From Phycisphaerae bacterium (GTDB lineage Bacteria > Planctomycetota > Phycisphaerae > Phycisphaerales > UBA1924): DNA of 42,110 bases. Both the position numbers and the translations under genes were made by a program. The stretch covers positions 1-42,110 of the forward strand of contig PAKY01000057.1 of assembly GCA_002706885.1 (NCBI GenBank). Direction: 5' to 3'. This document shows positions 23,747-32,364 of the stretch, in pieces. The notes beneath the pieces were generated by a model that was not told where the DNA came from, did not search any database, and saw only the letters and a list, made by a program, of their open reading frames with translations. Each line of letters begins with the position of its first letter. The stretch's first letter is position 1.

Positions 23747-23794
23747 GTGCCTTCGTGCCTTCGTGCCTTCGTGCCTTCGTGCCTTCGTGCCTTC
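23747..23794. repeat. Six perfect tandem copies of GTGCCTTC
   Basis: 48 bp made of six identical 8-bp units, between the convergent ends of dus and the porin gene. Both adjacent genes end here, and the other copies in this window (19899-19991) are also just past a gene end. There are no spacers, so this is not CRISPR. Confidence 0.92.
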
Positions 23795-23802
23795 CACCAA
23801 TG

Positions 23803-23836
23803 AAAAAACCGGGCGAACCTTGGAGGTTCGCCCGGT
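23803..23836 (-). terminator. Rho-independent terminator of the porin gene
   Basis: ACCGGGCGAACCT and AGGTTCGCCCGGT form a perfect 13-bp stem with a TGG loop (23808-23836). On the minus strand it is followed by TTTTTT. It lies 44 bp past the porin stop. Confidence 0.92.
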
Positions 23837-23879
23837 CGGAGTATGAATCAAACGGTCGGTCGATCAGACCCAGCGGAAC

Positions 23880-25352
23880 TCAGAAGAGGAGCTGGAACTG
23901 AGCGCGGAACGCGACCTCGGTGTCGTCGGACTGGCCGAGGAGGCCGGTGACGCTGGTTGAGTTCGTGCCGCCGAGGACGGTGCCGCCGCTCGGAGCCGGG
24001 ATGATCTGGAGGCCCGAGGTGTCGTTGAAGCCGATGACGACGTCAGCGGTGAAGCGGAGGGCGTGGCTCTCCGGGATGAAGTAGTAGTTACCACCGAGGG
24101 TGACGAAGTGCAGGTCGTCGTCGACGTCGAGGGCGCCGCCGAGGTTACCGAAGCGATCCTCGTCGAGGATGAGGGCCTCGTAGCGGCCGAACAGCTCGAA
24201 CTGGTCGGTCAGCATAACGCCACCCTGGACGACGAAGCCGAAGTCGTTGACGTCCTCGTCGAGGTCGAGAGCCGTGAGGACGGCGCCGCCAGCGGCGGTG
24301 GCCTCGTCGGCCTCCTCGAAGCGACCCACGAACGCGGCGAACGCGTTCCAGCCGCCGCCTTCGATCTGGGCATCGATGGTGTAAGCGATGATGTCACCGT
24401 TGTCGGTGGTGCCGCCGCCGGGGCCGGCGGGGACGCCGAGGGCCGCGTAGAAGCCCGGGAGGGTCGAGTACGCCGAACCGGTGTTCGACGGGGCGCTGTC
24501 GCCGTAGGTCTCCCAGTGGATGGCGCCGCCGAGGCGGGCGCCGAACTCGCTGCCGCGCCAGCTGGTGAAGTCCTCGAAGGCGTCCCAGTCACCGGCGAAC
24601 TTGATGTCCGCGCGGGCGGTGATGCCGATGTCGGCCTCGCCGGCGCTGGCGAACTGCGTGCCGCGGGTCGAGAGACCATCGCTGAACATGACGTTGACGC
24701 GGAAGGCCTCGGCCTCGTAGCCGAGCATCACGCCCTCCGAGTAGCCCTGGTTGAAGAACTCGTTGACGACCGAGCGCTCGGCGAGGAGCTGGTACTCGGG
24801 CATGACGAGTTCTTCGTAGAACAGCGGGGCCTTGAAGATACCGAGCTGGGCGTAGAAGCCCTCGAGGCCACCCTCGAAGTCATAACGGCCGTAGGCCCAG
24901 GTCACGTTGAAGTCGCCGCCGCCGGGGCCCGCGATCACGTCCGACGCCTCGCCGCTGATGCGGAAGGTGAAGTTCGGGATCAGCAGGTTGCCGCTCGCGT
25001 CGATGCGGGCGCGCTGCACGTTGAAGCCGTGGGCGAAGTCGTTGTCGTCGATGTCGGGCGTGCCGCCGCCGACGACTTCCTGCGCCTCGTCGTCACGCCA
25101 GTTCGCGGTGTAGCGGAACTGGAGGAGACCGCCGATACGGAGCGAGCTCGCGCCGTCCTGGCTGTCAAGGACGAAGCCAGCGCCGTCCTCGCGGAGGAGG
25201 CTCGAACGCTCCGCGACGTCCTGGCGGATCTCCGCCTTGTACGCACGGCTCAGGTCAATATCACTCGAGGTGCCGAGGCTCTGGGCCGAGGCGACGCCGC
25301 CGAAGCCAAGAGCCGTTCCCGCGATCAGGAACATGCCGATCGATCGACTCAT
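23880..25352 (-). CDS. Outer-membrane porin (phosphate-selective porin O/P type)
   Basis: 490 residues; ATG at 25352 with AAGGAG about eight bases upstream. The Sec signal peptide is cleaved near ASAQS. A short Asp/Arg/Ser-rich segment, possibly a helical or coiled-coil periplasmic region (LSRAYKAEIRQDVAERSSLLRED), precedes a beta-barrel with alternating strands: LRIGGLLQFRYTANW, FNVQRARIDASGNLL, YAQLGIFKAPLFYEELVM, SEGVMLGYEAEAFRVNVMFSDG. It ends ...AQFQLLF, with the C-terminal Phe used by the BAM complex. The layout fits the OprO/OprP group; anion or phosphate selectivity is not shown. It is monocistronic, with its own sigma70-like promoter and a strong terminator, suggesting high expression. 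Confidence 0.9.
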   Translation of the reverse strand: MSRSIGMFLIAGTALGFGGVASAQSLGTSSDIDLSRAYKAEIRQDVAERSSLLREDGAGFVLDSQDGASSLRIGGLLQFRYTANWRDDEAQEVVGGGTPDIDDNDFAHGFNVQRARIDASGNLLIPNFTFRISGEASDVIAGPGGGDFNVTWAYGRYDFEGGLEGFYAQLGIFKAPLFYEELVMPEYQLLAERSVVNEFFNQGYSEGVMLGYEAEAFRVNVMFSDGLSTRGTQFASAGEADIGITARADIKFAGDWDAFEDFTSWRGSEFGARLGGAIHWETYGDSAPSNTGSAYSTLPGFYAALGVPAGPGGGTTDNGDIIAYTIDAQIEGGGWNAFAAFVGRFEEADEATAAGGAVLTALDLDEDVNDFGFVVQGGVMLTDQFELFGRYEALILDEDRFGNLGGALDVDDDLHFVTLGGNYYFIPESHALRFTADVVIGFNDTSGLQIIPAPSGGTVLGGTNSTSVTGLLGQSDDTEVAFRAQFQLLF

Positions 25353-25439
25353 TGTCCATCTCCTTCGATTCAGTGGACCGTTCTTCTTTCCTGCTCCACA
25401 CGGCGCCGAGAACCGGTCAAGAACTCGACGACCAGCAAC

Positions 25440-25468
25440 ATCGTACGCACGCTTGCTAGCACTTGCAA
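25440..25468 (-). promoter_or_regulatory. Sigma70-like promoter of the porin gene
   Basis: On the minus strand TTGCAA, a 17-bp spacer, then TACGAT. Transcription would start near 25433, giving an 80-nt leader before the porin ATG. The 25353-25636 gap is AT-rich for this genome and also carries the trp promoter region. Confidence 0.6.
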
Positions 25469-25543
25469 ACTACGGAGATTTTTTCGTCCGATACTTTGAT
25501 TCGAGCCAAATATACGTTCAAAATCCTATCAAGCTGACGGTCC

Positions 25544-25549
25544 TATAAC
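25544..25549 (+). promoter_or_regulatory. Possible -10 box (TATAAC) for the trp operon
   Basis: TATAAC, one base from the sigma70 -10 consensus, lies 87 bp before the trpE ATG. No good -35 box is seen at 16-18 bp. The leader has no Trp-codon-rich peptide or clear terminator/antiterminator pair, so classical attenuation is not supported. Confidence 0.3.
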
Positions 25550-25636
25550 CGGGTAACCCCTCCAGGGCCTCCAAACGCCCATCACATACACTCTCGCCGC
25601 TCCTTTCACCGCCCGACGCCTCCGAAAGCCGGTCCG

Positions 25637-27058
25637 ATGCGCCATCCCTTCGATATCGCCGCTGATCTCGACACACCCGTGTCCGCGTATCGAAAGCTCG
25701 GCGCGATCAGGCCGTGTTTCCTGCTGGAGTCCGTCGAAGGCGGCTCGAGGCTTGCGCGGTATTCGTTCCTCGGTCTCGACCCCGCGTTCACGCTTCGCAT
25801 CGACAACGCGACGAAGCTCGTGACGCGTAGCGGCGAAGAGATCGGTGAAGCGCGCGACATCGACGCGTTCTTGCGCCACCTGCGCACCGCGCGCGACGAT
25901 GCCCCGACGCTGCTGCCCGACGTCAGCGATCTTCCTTTCAACGGCGGCATCGTCGGCGCGATGGGCTACGACGCGGTGCGTTTCTTTGAGCCGACGGGGT
26001 TGCGCGCAAACGAATCCGATGGCGCGCTCGCGCTCTACGTCGCGCCTCGCTCGATGCTCGTGTTCGATCATCTCACACGACGTGTGGCGCTGCTCCACGC
26101 GGGCGAGGAGTGGGAGCGTCAGTCGTTGCGGCGAGAGATCATCCACGCGCTGCGCGGTCCGCACCCGCCCGAGCCAGTGCGCGCCGGTCACGCTCCGCCC
26201 GAGCCGTCGATCGACCGAGATGCGTTCCTCGACGCCGTCGGGCGGGCGAAGCGGCACATCACCGAGGGCGACGTCTTTCAGCTCGTCCTCGCGATCCGGT
26301 ACAGCGGCGCGAGCCGCAGCGATCCGTTTCAGGTCTACCGCGCGCTCCGTCTGCTGAACCCCTCCTCTTACATGTATTTCCTCGACATCGAGGGGACCCA
26401 GGTCGTCGGCTCGTCGCCCGAGGCGCTCTTTCGATTCACGGCCGAGGGAGAGGCGTCGCTTCGACCGATCGCCGGCACCCGACCCCGCGGGGCGACGGAG
26501 GCCGAGGACGATCGTCATGCCGCAGAACTCGTCGCCGATCCCAAGGAGATCGCGGAGCACGTGATGCTGGTCGATCTCGCCCGCCATGATCTCGGCCGCC
26601 TCGCCGAGCCCGGGACAACGCGCGTCGAGCCGTACCGCGTCGTGGAGCGGTACTCGCACGTGATGCACCTCGTCTCGGGCGTGACCTCGAAGATGCGGGA
26701 GGGCGTGGACGCGTTTGACGTTCTTGCGGCGTCGTTCCCGGCCGGGACGCTCGTCGGAGCGCCGAAGGTCCGCGCGATGCAGCTCATCGACGAAATAGAG
26801 CCGACGCCCCGCGGGTTCTACGCCGGCGCGGTGGGCTACTTCGGCAAGCCGCACGCGAGCGGCGACGCGCCACCGACGGCGGCGCCGTCCGATCAGGCCA
26901 TCTGTATCAGGACGATCACGTTTGACGACGGGACGTATACCTACCAGGCGGGGGCGGGGCTGGTCGCGGACTCGGTCCCCGAGACCGAACACGACGAGGT
27001 ACGGAACAAGGTCGGCGCGATCGAGGCCGCGCTGAAGCTGGTGGACGAGGGGCTGTAG
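25637..27058 (+). CDS. trpE: Anthranilate synthase component I
   Basis: 473 residues. The N-terminal LLES motif (29-32) is the tryptophan feedback-binding site of the family, and its surroundings (ARYSFLGLDP) match. The chorismate-binding half has GDVFQLVLAIRYS (normally LSQRF), PSSYMYFLDIEG, SSPEALFR, PIAGTRPRG (278-285), DLARHDLGRLAEPG, YSHVMHLVSGV and the FPAGTLVGAPKVRAMQLIDE signature. It makes anthranilate from chorismate with ammonia supplied by TrpG. First gene of trpEGDCBA; trpG begins two bases after the stop. Confidence 0.97.
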   Translation: MRHPFDIAADLDTPVSAYRKLGAIRPCFLLESVEGGSRLARYSFLGLDPAFTLRIDNATKLVTRSGEEIGEARDIDAFLRHLRTARDDAPTLLPDVSDLPFNGGIVGAMGYDAVRFFEPTGLRANESDGALALYVAPRSMLVFDHLTRRVALLHAGEEWERQSLRREIIHALRGPHPPEPVRAGHAPPEPSIDRDAFLDAVGRAKRHITEGDVFQLVLAIRYSGASRSDPFQVYRALRLLNPSSYMYFLDIEGTQVVGSSPEALFRFTAEGEASLRPIAGTRPRGATEAEDDRHAAELVADPKEIAEHVMLVDLARHDLGRLAEPGTTRVEPYRVVERYSHVMHLVSGVTSKMREGVDAFDVLAASFPAGTLVGAPKVRAMQLIDEIEPTPRGFYAGAVGYFGKPHASGDAPPTAAPSDQAICIRTITFDDGTYTYQAGAGLVADSVPETEHDEVRNKVGAIEAALKLVDEGL

Positions 27059-27060
27059 AC

Positions 27061-27699
27061 GTGACGCCGCGCGTGCTGATGATCGACAACTACGACTCGT
27101 TCACGTTCAACCTCGTGCAGTACATGCTTGCGCAGGGCGCCGAGGTCGTGACGAAGCGGAACGACGCCATGACCGCCGATGACGCCGCGGCGTTCGAGCC
27201 GACGCACCTGGTCATCTCACCGGGCCCGGGTCGCCCGGAAGACGCGGGCAACATGATGGCGATCGTTGAGAAGATGATGGACCGAGCGCCGATGCTCGGC
27301 GTCTGCCTCGGACACCAGGCCATCGCCCAGGTCCTCGGCGCCCCGGTGCGTCACGCGACGAGACTGATGCACGGGAAGAGTTCGCCGATGACCCACGACG
27401 GGCTCGGCGTGTATCGCGGCATCCCCTCGCCGTGCGAGATCGGCCGCTACCACTCGCTGTCTGTGCGTGAGGATGAACTCCCGACCGATCTCACGCCGAC
27501 GTCTCACGCGAGCGACGACGGCGAACTGATGGGTTTCCGCCACCGATCGCTCCCGGTGGAGGGTGTGCAGTTTCACCCGGAGAGCGTGCTGACGCTCGAT
27601 GGCTATCGGATGATGGCGAACTTCATTGGCATCGAACTCCCCGACGATTTCGTCAGCCCGATCGCGCTGCCAAACCAAGAACCCGCGGAGTCGGCGTGA
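27061..27699 (+). CDS. trpG: Anthranilate synthase component II (glutamine amidotransferase)
   Basis: 212 residues, GTG start two bases after the trpE stop. Class I GATase with MIDNYDSFTFNLVQY, ISPGPGRPEDAG, nucleophile Cys82 in GVCLGHQAIAQ and His172/Glu174 in GVQFHPESVLT. It hydrolyses glutamine and passes ammonia to TrpE. In some bacteria the same subunit serves PabA in folate synthesis; only a trp context is seen here. It is a separate gene, not fused to trpE or trpD, and its stop overlaps the trpD start (GTGA). Confidence 0.97.
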   Translation: MTPRVLMIDNYDSFTFNLVQYMLAQGAEVVTKRNDAMTADDAAAFEPTHLVISPGPGRPEDAGNMMAIVEKMMDRAPMLGVCLGHQAIAQVLGAPVRHATRLMHGKSSPMTHDGLGVYRGIPSPCEIGRYHSLSVREDELPTDLTPTSHASDDGELMGFRHRSLPVEGVQFHPESVLTLDGYRMMANFIGIELPDDFVSPIALPNQEPAESA

Positions 27700-28703
27700 G
27701 CGTCGACGCGGCTGCGATCCTTGACCGCCTCCTCGCGGGCGAAGGCCTGAGCGAGACCGAGGCGGCCGAGACCCTGCGTCTGCTCGCGAGCGGGGCCGAT
27801 CATGCGCTCGCGGGCGCCATCCTCGCGGCTCTTCGCGCGAAAGGCGAGACCGCCGCGGAGATCCGGGGTTTCGCCTCGGCGATGCGAGAGCTGGCGACGG
27901 CGCCGCCCATCACCGTCGGCCACGAAGCGTGCGACCTCGTGGGAACAGGCGGCGACGGCGCGCACACGTTCAACCTCTCAACGGGGGCCTCGCTGCTCGC
28001 CGCCGCCGCTGGGGTCCCCATCGTCAAGCACGGGGCTCGGTCAGTGTCATCGAAATCGGGGTCGGCGGACGTGCTCGAAGAGCTCGGGCTCGCGATGCCG
28101 CCTGACCCCTCGCAGGCGGAACGCCTGTGGAACGCGCACGGGTTCATGTTCCTCTTTGCCCCGGCGCATCACCCCGCGATGGCAGCGATCCGACCGGTGC
28201 GCAAATCGATGGGCGTGCGCACGATCTTCAACATCCTCGGGCCTCTGACGAACCCAGCGGCGCCGCCGTTCGCCGTCATCGGCGCGTACAGCATCGAGGT
28301 CGCGCAACTTCTCGCGGAAGCGATCGCGGGAACCGACATTCGCCGGGCTTTCGTGATTCACGGCGAGCCCGGGTGGGACGAGGCGACGCCCGTCGGCCCG
28401 TTCGATCTCTTTGACGTCGAAGGCGGTCTGATTCGTCACGAGAACCGCGATCCTATCGACGCGGGCGTGGAACGGTGCTCTCCCGATGATCTGCGCGGCG
28501 GTGACGCGGCGCACAACGCCGAGGCGATGTGCCGCGCTTTGACAGACCAAGCGGGCCCCCACCGCGACGCGCTCTGCCTTGCGGCTGGGCTCGCGCAGGA
28601 GGTCACCGGACGCGTGGAGGGCCTCGGCGAGGGCGTCGAGATCGCGAGAGGCGCGATCGACGACGGACGAGCGTCGAAGCTACTGGAGGCATTGCGTGGC
28701 TGA
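27696..28703 (+). CDS. trpD: Anthranilate phosphoribosyltransferase
   Basis: 335 residues; GTG start overlapping the trpG stop by four bases. Motifs: GTGGDGAHTFNLST (83-96, PRPP binding), VKHGARSVSSKSGSADVLEELG (110-131), HHPAMAAIRPVRKSMGVRTIFNILGPLTNP, and GEPGWDEATP. Normal length. It transfers phosphoribose from PRPP to anthranilate. The C-terminus contains the ribosome-binding site and start of trpC. Confidence 0.97.
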   Translation: MSVDAAAILDRLLAGEGLSETEAAETLRLLASGADHALAGAILAALRAKGETAAEIRGFASAMRELATAPPITVGHEACDLVGTGGDGAHTFNLSTGASLLAAAAGVPIVKHGARSVSSKSGSADVLEELGLAMPPDPSQAERLWNAHGFMFLFAPAHHPAMAAIRPVRKSMGVRTIFNILGPLTNPAAPPFAVIGAYSIEVAQLLAEAIAGTDIRRAFVIHGEPGWDEATPVGPFDLFDVEGGLIRHENRDPIDAGVERCSPDDLRGGDAAHNAEAMCRALTDQAGPHRDALCLAAGLAQEVTGRVEGLGEGVEIARGAIDDGRASKLLEALRG

Positions 28704-29523
28704 AGGCTTCCTCGAGACCATGGCCGAAGGGTCGCGCCGCCGACTCGCGAAGGCGCTCGCTGTGCGCACGATCGACGACATGCGATCGATGGCGAAGGAC
28801 GCACCACCCGCGCGGCGGATCGTTCGATCTGAATTCGACGTCATCGCCGAGGTCAAGCACGTCTCCCCCGCCGAGGGCGCCCTTTCGGACGACACGTCGC
28901 CTGAAGCTTCGGTGGCGCAGGCGACGACGTACGCCGGCACGGGCGCCGCGGCGATCAGCGTGCTCACCGAGCCCGACCGATTCGGTGGGTCACTCGCCCA
29001 TCTCCGCGCAGTACGGACAGCGGTGGCAACGCCCGTGATGCGTAAGGACTTCCTCATCGACGCGTACCAAATCATCGAGGCGCGCGCGCACGGCGCCGAT
29101 GGCGTCCTCGTCATCGCGCGCATTCTGACCCCATCGGGCATGCAGACGCTGATCGAGACCGCGCGCGATCTCGGTATGTTCGTGCTCGTTGAAGGGTTTG
29201 ATGGCGAGGATCTGGAATCGATCGCCGCGTGTCCTGCCGTAACGGGTGGCGACGATGGTGTGCTTGTCGGCTTGAACTGTCGCGATCTTTCGACACTCCA
29301 GATCGATCCGAGCCGCTTCGAGACCCTTGCGTACGCGTTTCCAAAGGGCTTGGCACGCGTCGCTGAATCTGGGGTGCATGTGCCCGCAGACGCCGGACGG
29401 GTCGCGTCGCTCGGCTACGACGTGGCGCTGGTCGGGACATCGCTGATGCGATCGGACGACCCCGCGGCGTTGCTCAATGATCTGCTGATAGCTGGACGGC
29501 AAGCGAAGGGGCTTGAGGCGTGA
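28696..29523 (+). CDS. trpC: Indole-3-glycerol-phosphate synthase
   Basis: 275 residues from a GTG at 28696 that overlaps the trpD stop by eight bases, with GGAGG seven bases upstream. The TIM-barrel catalytic residues are all present: Glu52 and Lys54 (IAEVKHVSP), Lys117 (VMRKDFLID), Glu166 (LVEG), Asn194 (GLNCRDL) and the Ser of AESGVH. The usual SPSKG reads SPAEG, a mild departure. It is a single-domain enzyme: no phosphoribosylanthranilate isomerase (TrpF) domain is fused to it, and trpF is absent from the operon. Confidence 0.96.
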   Translation: MAEGFLETMAEGSRRRLAKALAVRTIDDMRSMAKDAPPARRIVRSEFDVIAEVKHVSPAEGALSDDTSPEASVAQATTYAGTGAAAISVLTEPDRFGGSLAHLRAVRTAVATPVMRKDFLIDAYQIIEARAHGADGVLVIARILTPSGMQTLIETARDLGMFVLVEGFDGEDLESIAACPAVTGGDDGVLVGLNCRDLSTLQIDPSRFETLAYAFPKGLARVAESGVHVPADAGRVASLGYDVALVGTSLMRSDDPAALLNDLLIAGRQAKGLEA

Positions 29524-30767
29524 ACAACGCGGCGTTTGAGATCGATGAAGCGGAGAAGCGGCGGCTGCTCGGCGAGCTGCTGGCGGGGCGCCTGCCGGAT
29601 GACCGGGGACGGTTCGGCCCGTTCGGGGGACGGTTCGTTCCGGAGGTGCTCGTGCCGGCGTTGGATCGCCTCGAAGAGCACGCGCGCGCGGCGCTCGCCG
29701 ACGAGCGGTATCACGCGGAACTGGCATCGCTCCAACGGAACTGGGTTGGCCGTCCGACGCCGCTGTGCCAGGCGCCACGATTGAGCGAGTTGTGGGGCGC
29801 GGATATCTGGCTCAAGCGCGAGGAACTCGCGCACACCGGCGCGCACAAGATCAACAACGCCCTCGGACAGGCGCTCATCGCGAAACGGATGGGCGCGAAG
29901 CGGGTGGTGGCCGAAACCGGCGCGGGCCAGCACGGCGTGGCGTCAGCAGCGGCGTGTGCTCGGGTTGGGTTGCCTTGCGTTGTGTATATGGGCGCGGTCG
30001 ATGTCGAGCGGCAGCAGCCGAACGTCGTTCGCATGGAACGGCTCGGCGCCGAGGTCCGCGCCGTCGAGTCGGGCGACGCGACGCTCCGCGCGGCGATCGA
30101 TGAGGCTCTACGCCATTGGGCGGGCGATCCGATCGACACCCACTACCTCCTCGGATCGTCCGTCGGACCCCACCCGTTTCCGTGGCTCGTGCGCGAGCTT
30201 CAGGCGGTGATCGGTCGCGAGACGCGCGAGCAGATGCTCGATCAGGCGGGGAGACTCCCCGATGTCGCGATCGCGGCGGTCGGCGGCGGGTCCAACGCCA
30301 TCGGGTTCTTCCACGGTTTCCTCGCGGACGAAGCGGTGTCGATCGTCGGCATTGAAGCGGGCGGGACAGGCGCCGCGATCGGACAGAACGCCGCGACGAT
30401 CGCGACGGGCGAACCGGGCGTCCTGCACGGATCGATGTCGCTGCTGCTTCAGGACGAGAACGGGCAGGTGCAGGAGACGAGTTCGATCTCGGCGGGGCTC
30501 GACTATCCGGGCGTCGGGCCTGAGCACGCCTTTCTTCGTCTGGTCGGGCGGGTCTCGTATCGAAGTATCACGGACAACGAGGCGATGGAGGCGCTCGATG
30601 CCTGCAGCCGGATGGAAGGCATCCTGCCCGCCGTCGAGCCATCGCACGCCCTGGCCGGCGCGCGCACCATCGCGACGGAGCGGCCCGGAGCGACGATCGT
30701 GGTCAACCTCTGCGGGCGCGGAGACAAGGATATGCCGATTCTGATGCGTCATTGGGGGCAGCGATGA
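29520..30767 (+). CDS. trpB: Tryptophan synthase beta subunit
   Basis: 415 residues; GTG start overlapping the trpC stop (GTGA). PLP-binding Lys110 is in ELAHTGAHKINNALGQ; ETGAGQHGVASA, GGGSNAIGFFHGF and VNLCGRGDKDM are all standard for TrpB1. It condenses indole with serine. Slightly longer than the 390-400 typical length because of an N-terminal helix (NNAAFEIDEAEKRRLLGELL) before the usual RFGPFGGRFVPE start; a shorter start is possible but none is coupled as well to trpC. Confidence 0.97.
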   Translation: MNNAAFEIDEAEKRRLLGELLAGRLPDDRGRFGPFGGRFVPEVLVPALDRLEEHARAALADERYHAELASLQRNWVGRPTPLCQAPRLSELWGADIWLKREELAHTGAHKINNALGQALIAKRMGAKRVVAETGAGQHGVASAAACARVGLPCVVYMGAVDVERQQPNVVRMERLGAEVRAVESGDATLRAAIDEALRHWAGDPIDTHYLLGSSVGPHPFPWLVRELQAVIGRETREQMLDQAGRLPDVAIAAVGGGSNAIGFFHGFLADEAVSIVGIEAGGTGAAIGQNAATIATGEPGVLHGSMSLLLQDENGQVQETSSISAGLDYPGVGPEHAFLRLVGRVSYRSITDNEAMEALDACSRMEGILPAVEPSHALAGARTIATERPGATIVVNLCGRGDKDMPILMRHWGQR

Positions 30768-31558
30768 CACCAGAATCCGGACCAGACATCGGCGCAGCGG
30801 CGATCGAGGCGGCGATCCGCTCGCCGAAGGCGGGGGGCCCAGCGCTCGTTGCGTACCTGACAGCGGGCTTTCCAACTCGGGACGCGTTTGCTGGGTTGGT
30901 ACAGGAAGTCGCGGGGGTCGCGGACGTCGTCGAGATTGGCATCCCATTCAGCGACCCGATGGCGGATGGAGCGACGATCCAGGACGCGTCGAGAGTGGCC
31001 CTTGAACAGGGAGCGTCGCTTGGCTGGGCGCTCGACGCTCTCGCGGACGCGTTTCCGTCCGGACCGCCCGCGCCGCTTGTGTTGATGAGTTACCTCAACC
31101 CGTTGCTGCGCTTTGGGATGGAGCGTCTCGCCGAGCGGAGTGTGGCGGCTTGCGTCTCGGGCGTGATCGTGCCCGATCTGCCCTATGACGAGACGGATGA
31201 GGTCGCTGGGCCGCTCCGCGAACGGGGGATGGGCGTGGTGCAGATGGCGACCGTGGTGTCGTCGGCTGAAAGACTGCGATTGGTCGGAGAGGCCACGAGC
31301 GGGTTTCTGTACGCGGTCACTTCGCTCGGGACGACGGGAAGTGGATCGCTCGATACATCGGGCGTCACGCGGTTCCTTGACGACCTACGTGCGATAACAC
31401 AGGCTCCTGTGTGCGCCGGGTTTGGCATCCGGACGCCCGACCATGTCCGATCGCTCGCGGGGCACTGTGACGGCGTGATCGTCGGGTCGGCGCTGGTCGA
31501 GACGATCGGCTCGGGCGGCTCGGCGGGCGCGTTTCTTCGTTCGCTTCGAATCGGATAA
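30764..31558 (+). CDS. trpA: Tryptophan synthase alpha subunit
   Basis: 264 residues from the ATG at 30764, overlapping the trpB stop (ATGA). Catalytic Glu57 is in VVEIGIPFSDPMADG and Asp68 in MADGATIQ (P to A in the usual DGPTIQ). Also LMSYLNPLLRFG, GVIVPDLPYDE and VTSLGTTGS before CAGFGI. It cleaves indole-3-glycerol phosphate and channels indole to TrpB. Last gene of the trp operon; no terminator is obvious before the phoB-like gene 89 bp on. Confidence 0.97.
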   Translation: MTPESGPDIGAAAIEAAIRSPKAGGPALVAYLTAGFPTRDAFAGLVQEVAGVADVVEIGIPFSDPMADGATIQDASRVALEQGASLGWALDALADAFPSGPPAPLVLMSYLNPLLRFGMERLAERSVAACVSGVIVPDLPYDETDEVAGPLRERGMGVVQMATVVSSAERLRLVGEATSGFLYAVTSLGTTGSGSLDTSGVTRFLDDLRAITQAPVCAGFGIRTPDHVRSLAGHCDGVIVGSALVETIGSGGSAGAFLRSLRIG

Positions 31559-31647
31559 TCGCCCGAGGGTTGCATCCCGCGGCACACGCGATAGGCTTTG
31601 CGCGTCGATCGTGCGGTGGGCGCGAGAAGCAGCGATGGCGGGAGACG

Positions 31648-32364
31648 ATGACCAAGCGCATCCTGATCGTTGACGACGAGGTCGATCTCAGCGAACTGCT
31701 GTCGTACAACCTGTCGCGCGCCGGCTACACGACGCGCGTGGTGCACGACGGGCGGAACGGGCTGGAGGCGGCGCGATCGTTCGAGCCCGACCTGATCGTC
31801 CTCGACGTGATGATGCCCGAGATGAGCGGGTTCGAAGTCGCGAACCGTCTTCGGCGTGATGCCGCGACGCGTCAGACGCCGATCATCATGCTCACCGCGA
31901 AGTCGGGCGAGACGGACGAGCTCAGCGGGCTCTCGAGCGGCGCGGACGACTACGTCACCAAGCCGTTCTCGATGCGTGTGCTCGAAGCGCGGATCGAGGC
32001 GGTGCTTCGGCGGTCGGCGCGGGCGATCGAGGTGGAGCCTTCTGAGGGGCAGCAGTTCGGGCCGCTCTCGCTCAATCCTGAGACGCACGAGGCGATGCTC
32101 GACGGTACGCCGCTGAAGCTCACGGTCACCGAGTTCCGACTGCTGGAATCGCTGATCGGATCGGCGGGCAAGGTGATGTCCCGGAAGAGCCTGATCAACG
32201 ACGCTCTCGGACCTGGCGTCACCGTCACCGAGCGGACCATCGACGTGCACGTCACCTCGATCCGTAAGAAGCTCGGACCTCGGGCGGATCTGATCCGGAC
32301 CGTGCGGGGCGTTGGTTACCGCCTCGTTCGGAGCGAGATGTCCACCGCCGTCGGCGAGGCGTGA
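31648..32364 (+). CDS. OmpR/PhoB-family response regulator
   Basis: 238 residues; ATG at 31648 just after GGGAGA. The receiver has DDE (9-11), phospho-acceptor Asp53 (IVLDVMMPEMSG), Thr83 and Lys105 (YVTKPFS). A winged-helix DNA-binding domain follows (about 140-228; LTVTEFRLLESLIGSAGKVMSR, TERTIDVHVTSIRKKLG, IRTVRGVGYRL). It pairs with the kinase whose start overlaps its stop by four bases. The PhoB/PhoR type is the closest match, which would imply phosphate control, but no pst/phoU gene is adjacent. A porin of the phosphate-selective group lies 6 kb away. Confidence 0.93.
   Translation: MTKRILIVDDEVDLSELLSYNLSRAGYTTRVVHDGRNGLEAARSFEPDLIVLDVMMPEMSGFEVANRLRRDAATRQTPIIMLTAKSGETDELSGLSSGADDYVTKPFSMRVLEARIEAVLRRSARAIEVEPSEGQQFGPLSLNPETHEAMLDGTPLKLTVTEFRLLESLIGSAGKVMSRKSLINDALGPGVTVTERTIDVHVTSIRKKLGPRADLIRTVRGVGYRLVRSEMSTAVGEA

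Noticed and set aside
23747-23794. Tandem repeat array considered as a CRISPR array
   Set aside because: Units are 8 bp with no spacers and no cas genes nearby; it is a simple tandem repeat.
24063-25499. Long plus-strand open frame (478 codons) opposite the porin gene
   Set aside because: Repetitive Glu/Val/Ala/Gly content is the antisense of the porin; the minus strand has signal peptide, ribosome-binding site, promoter and terminator.
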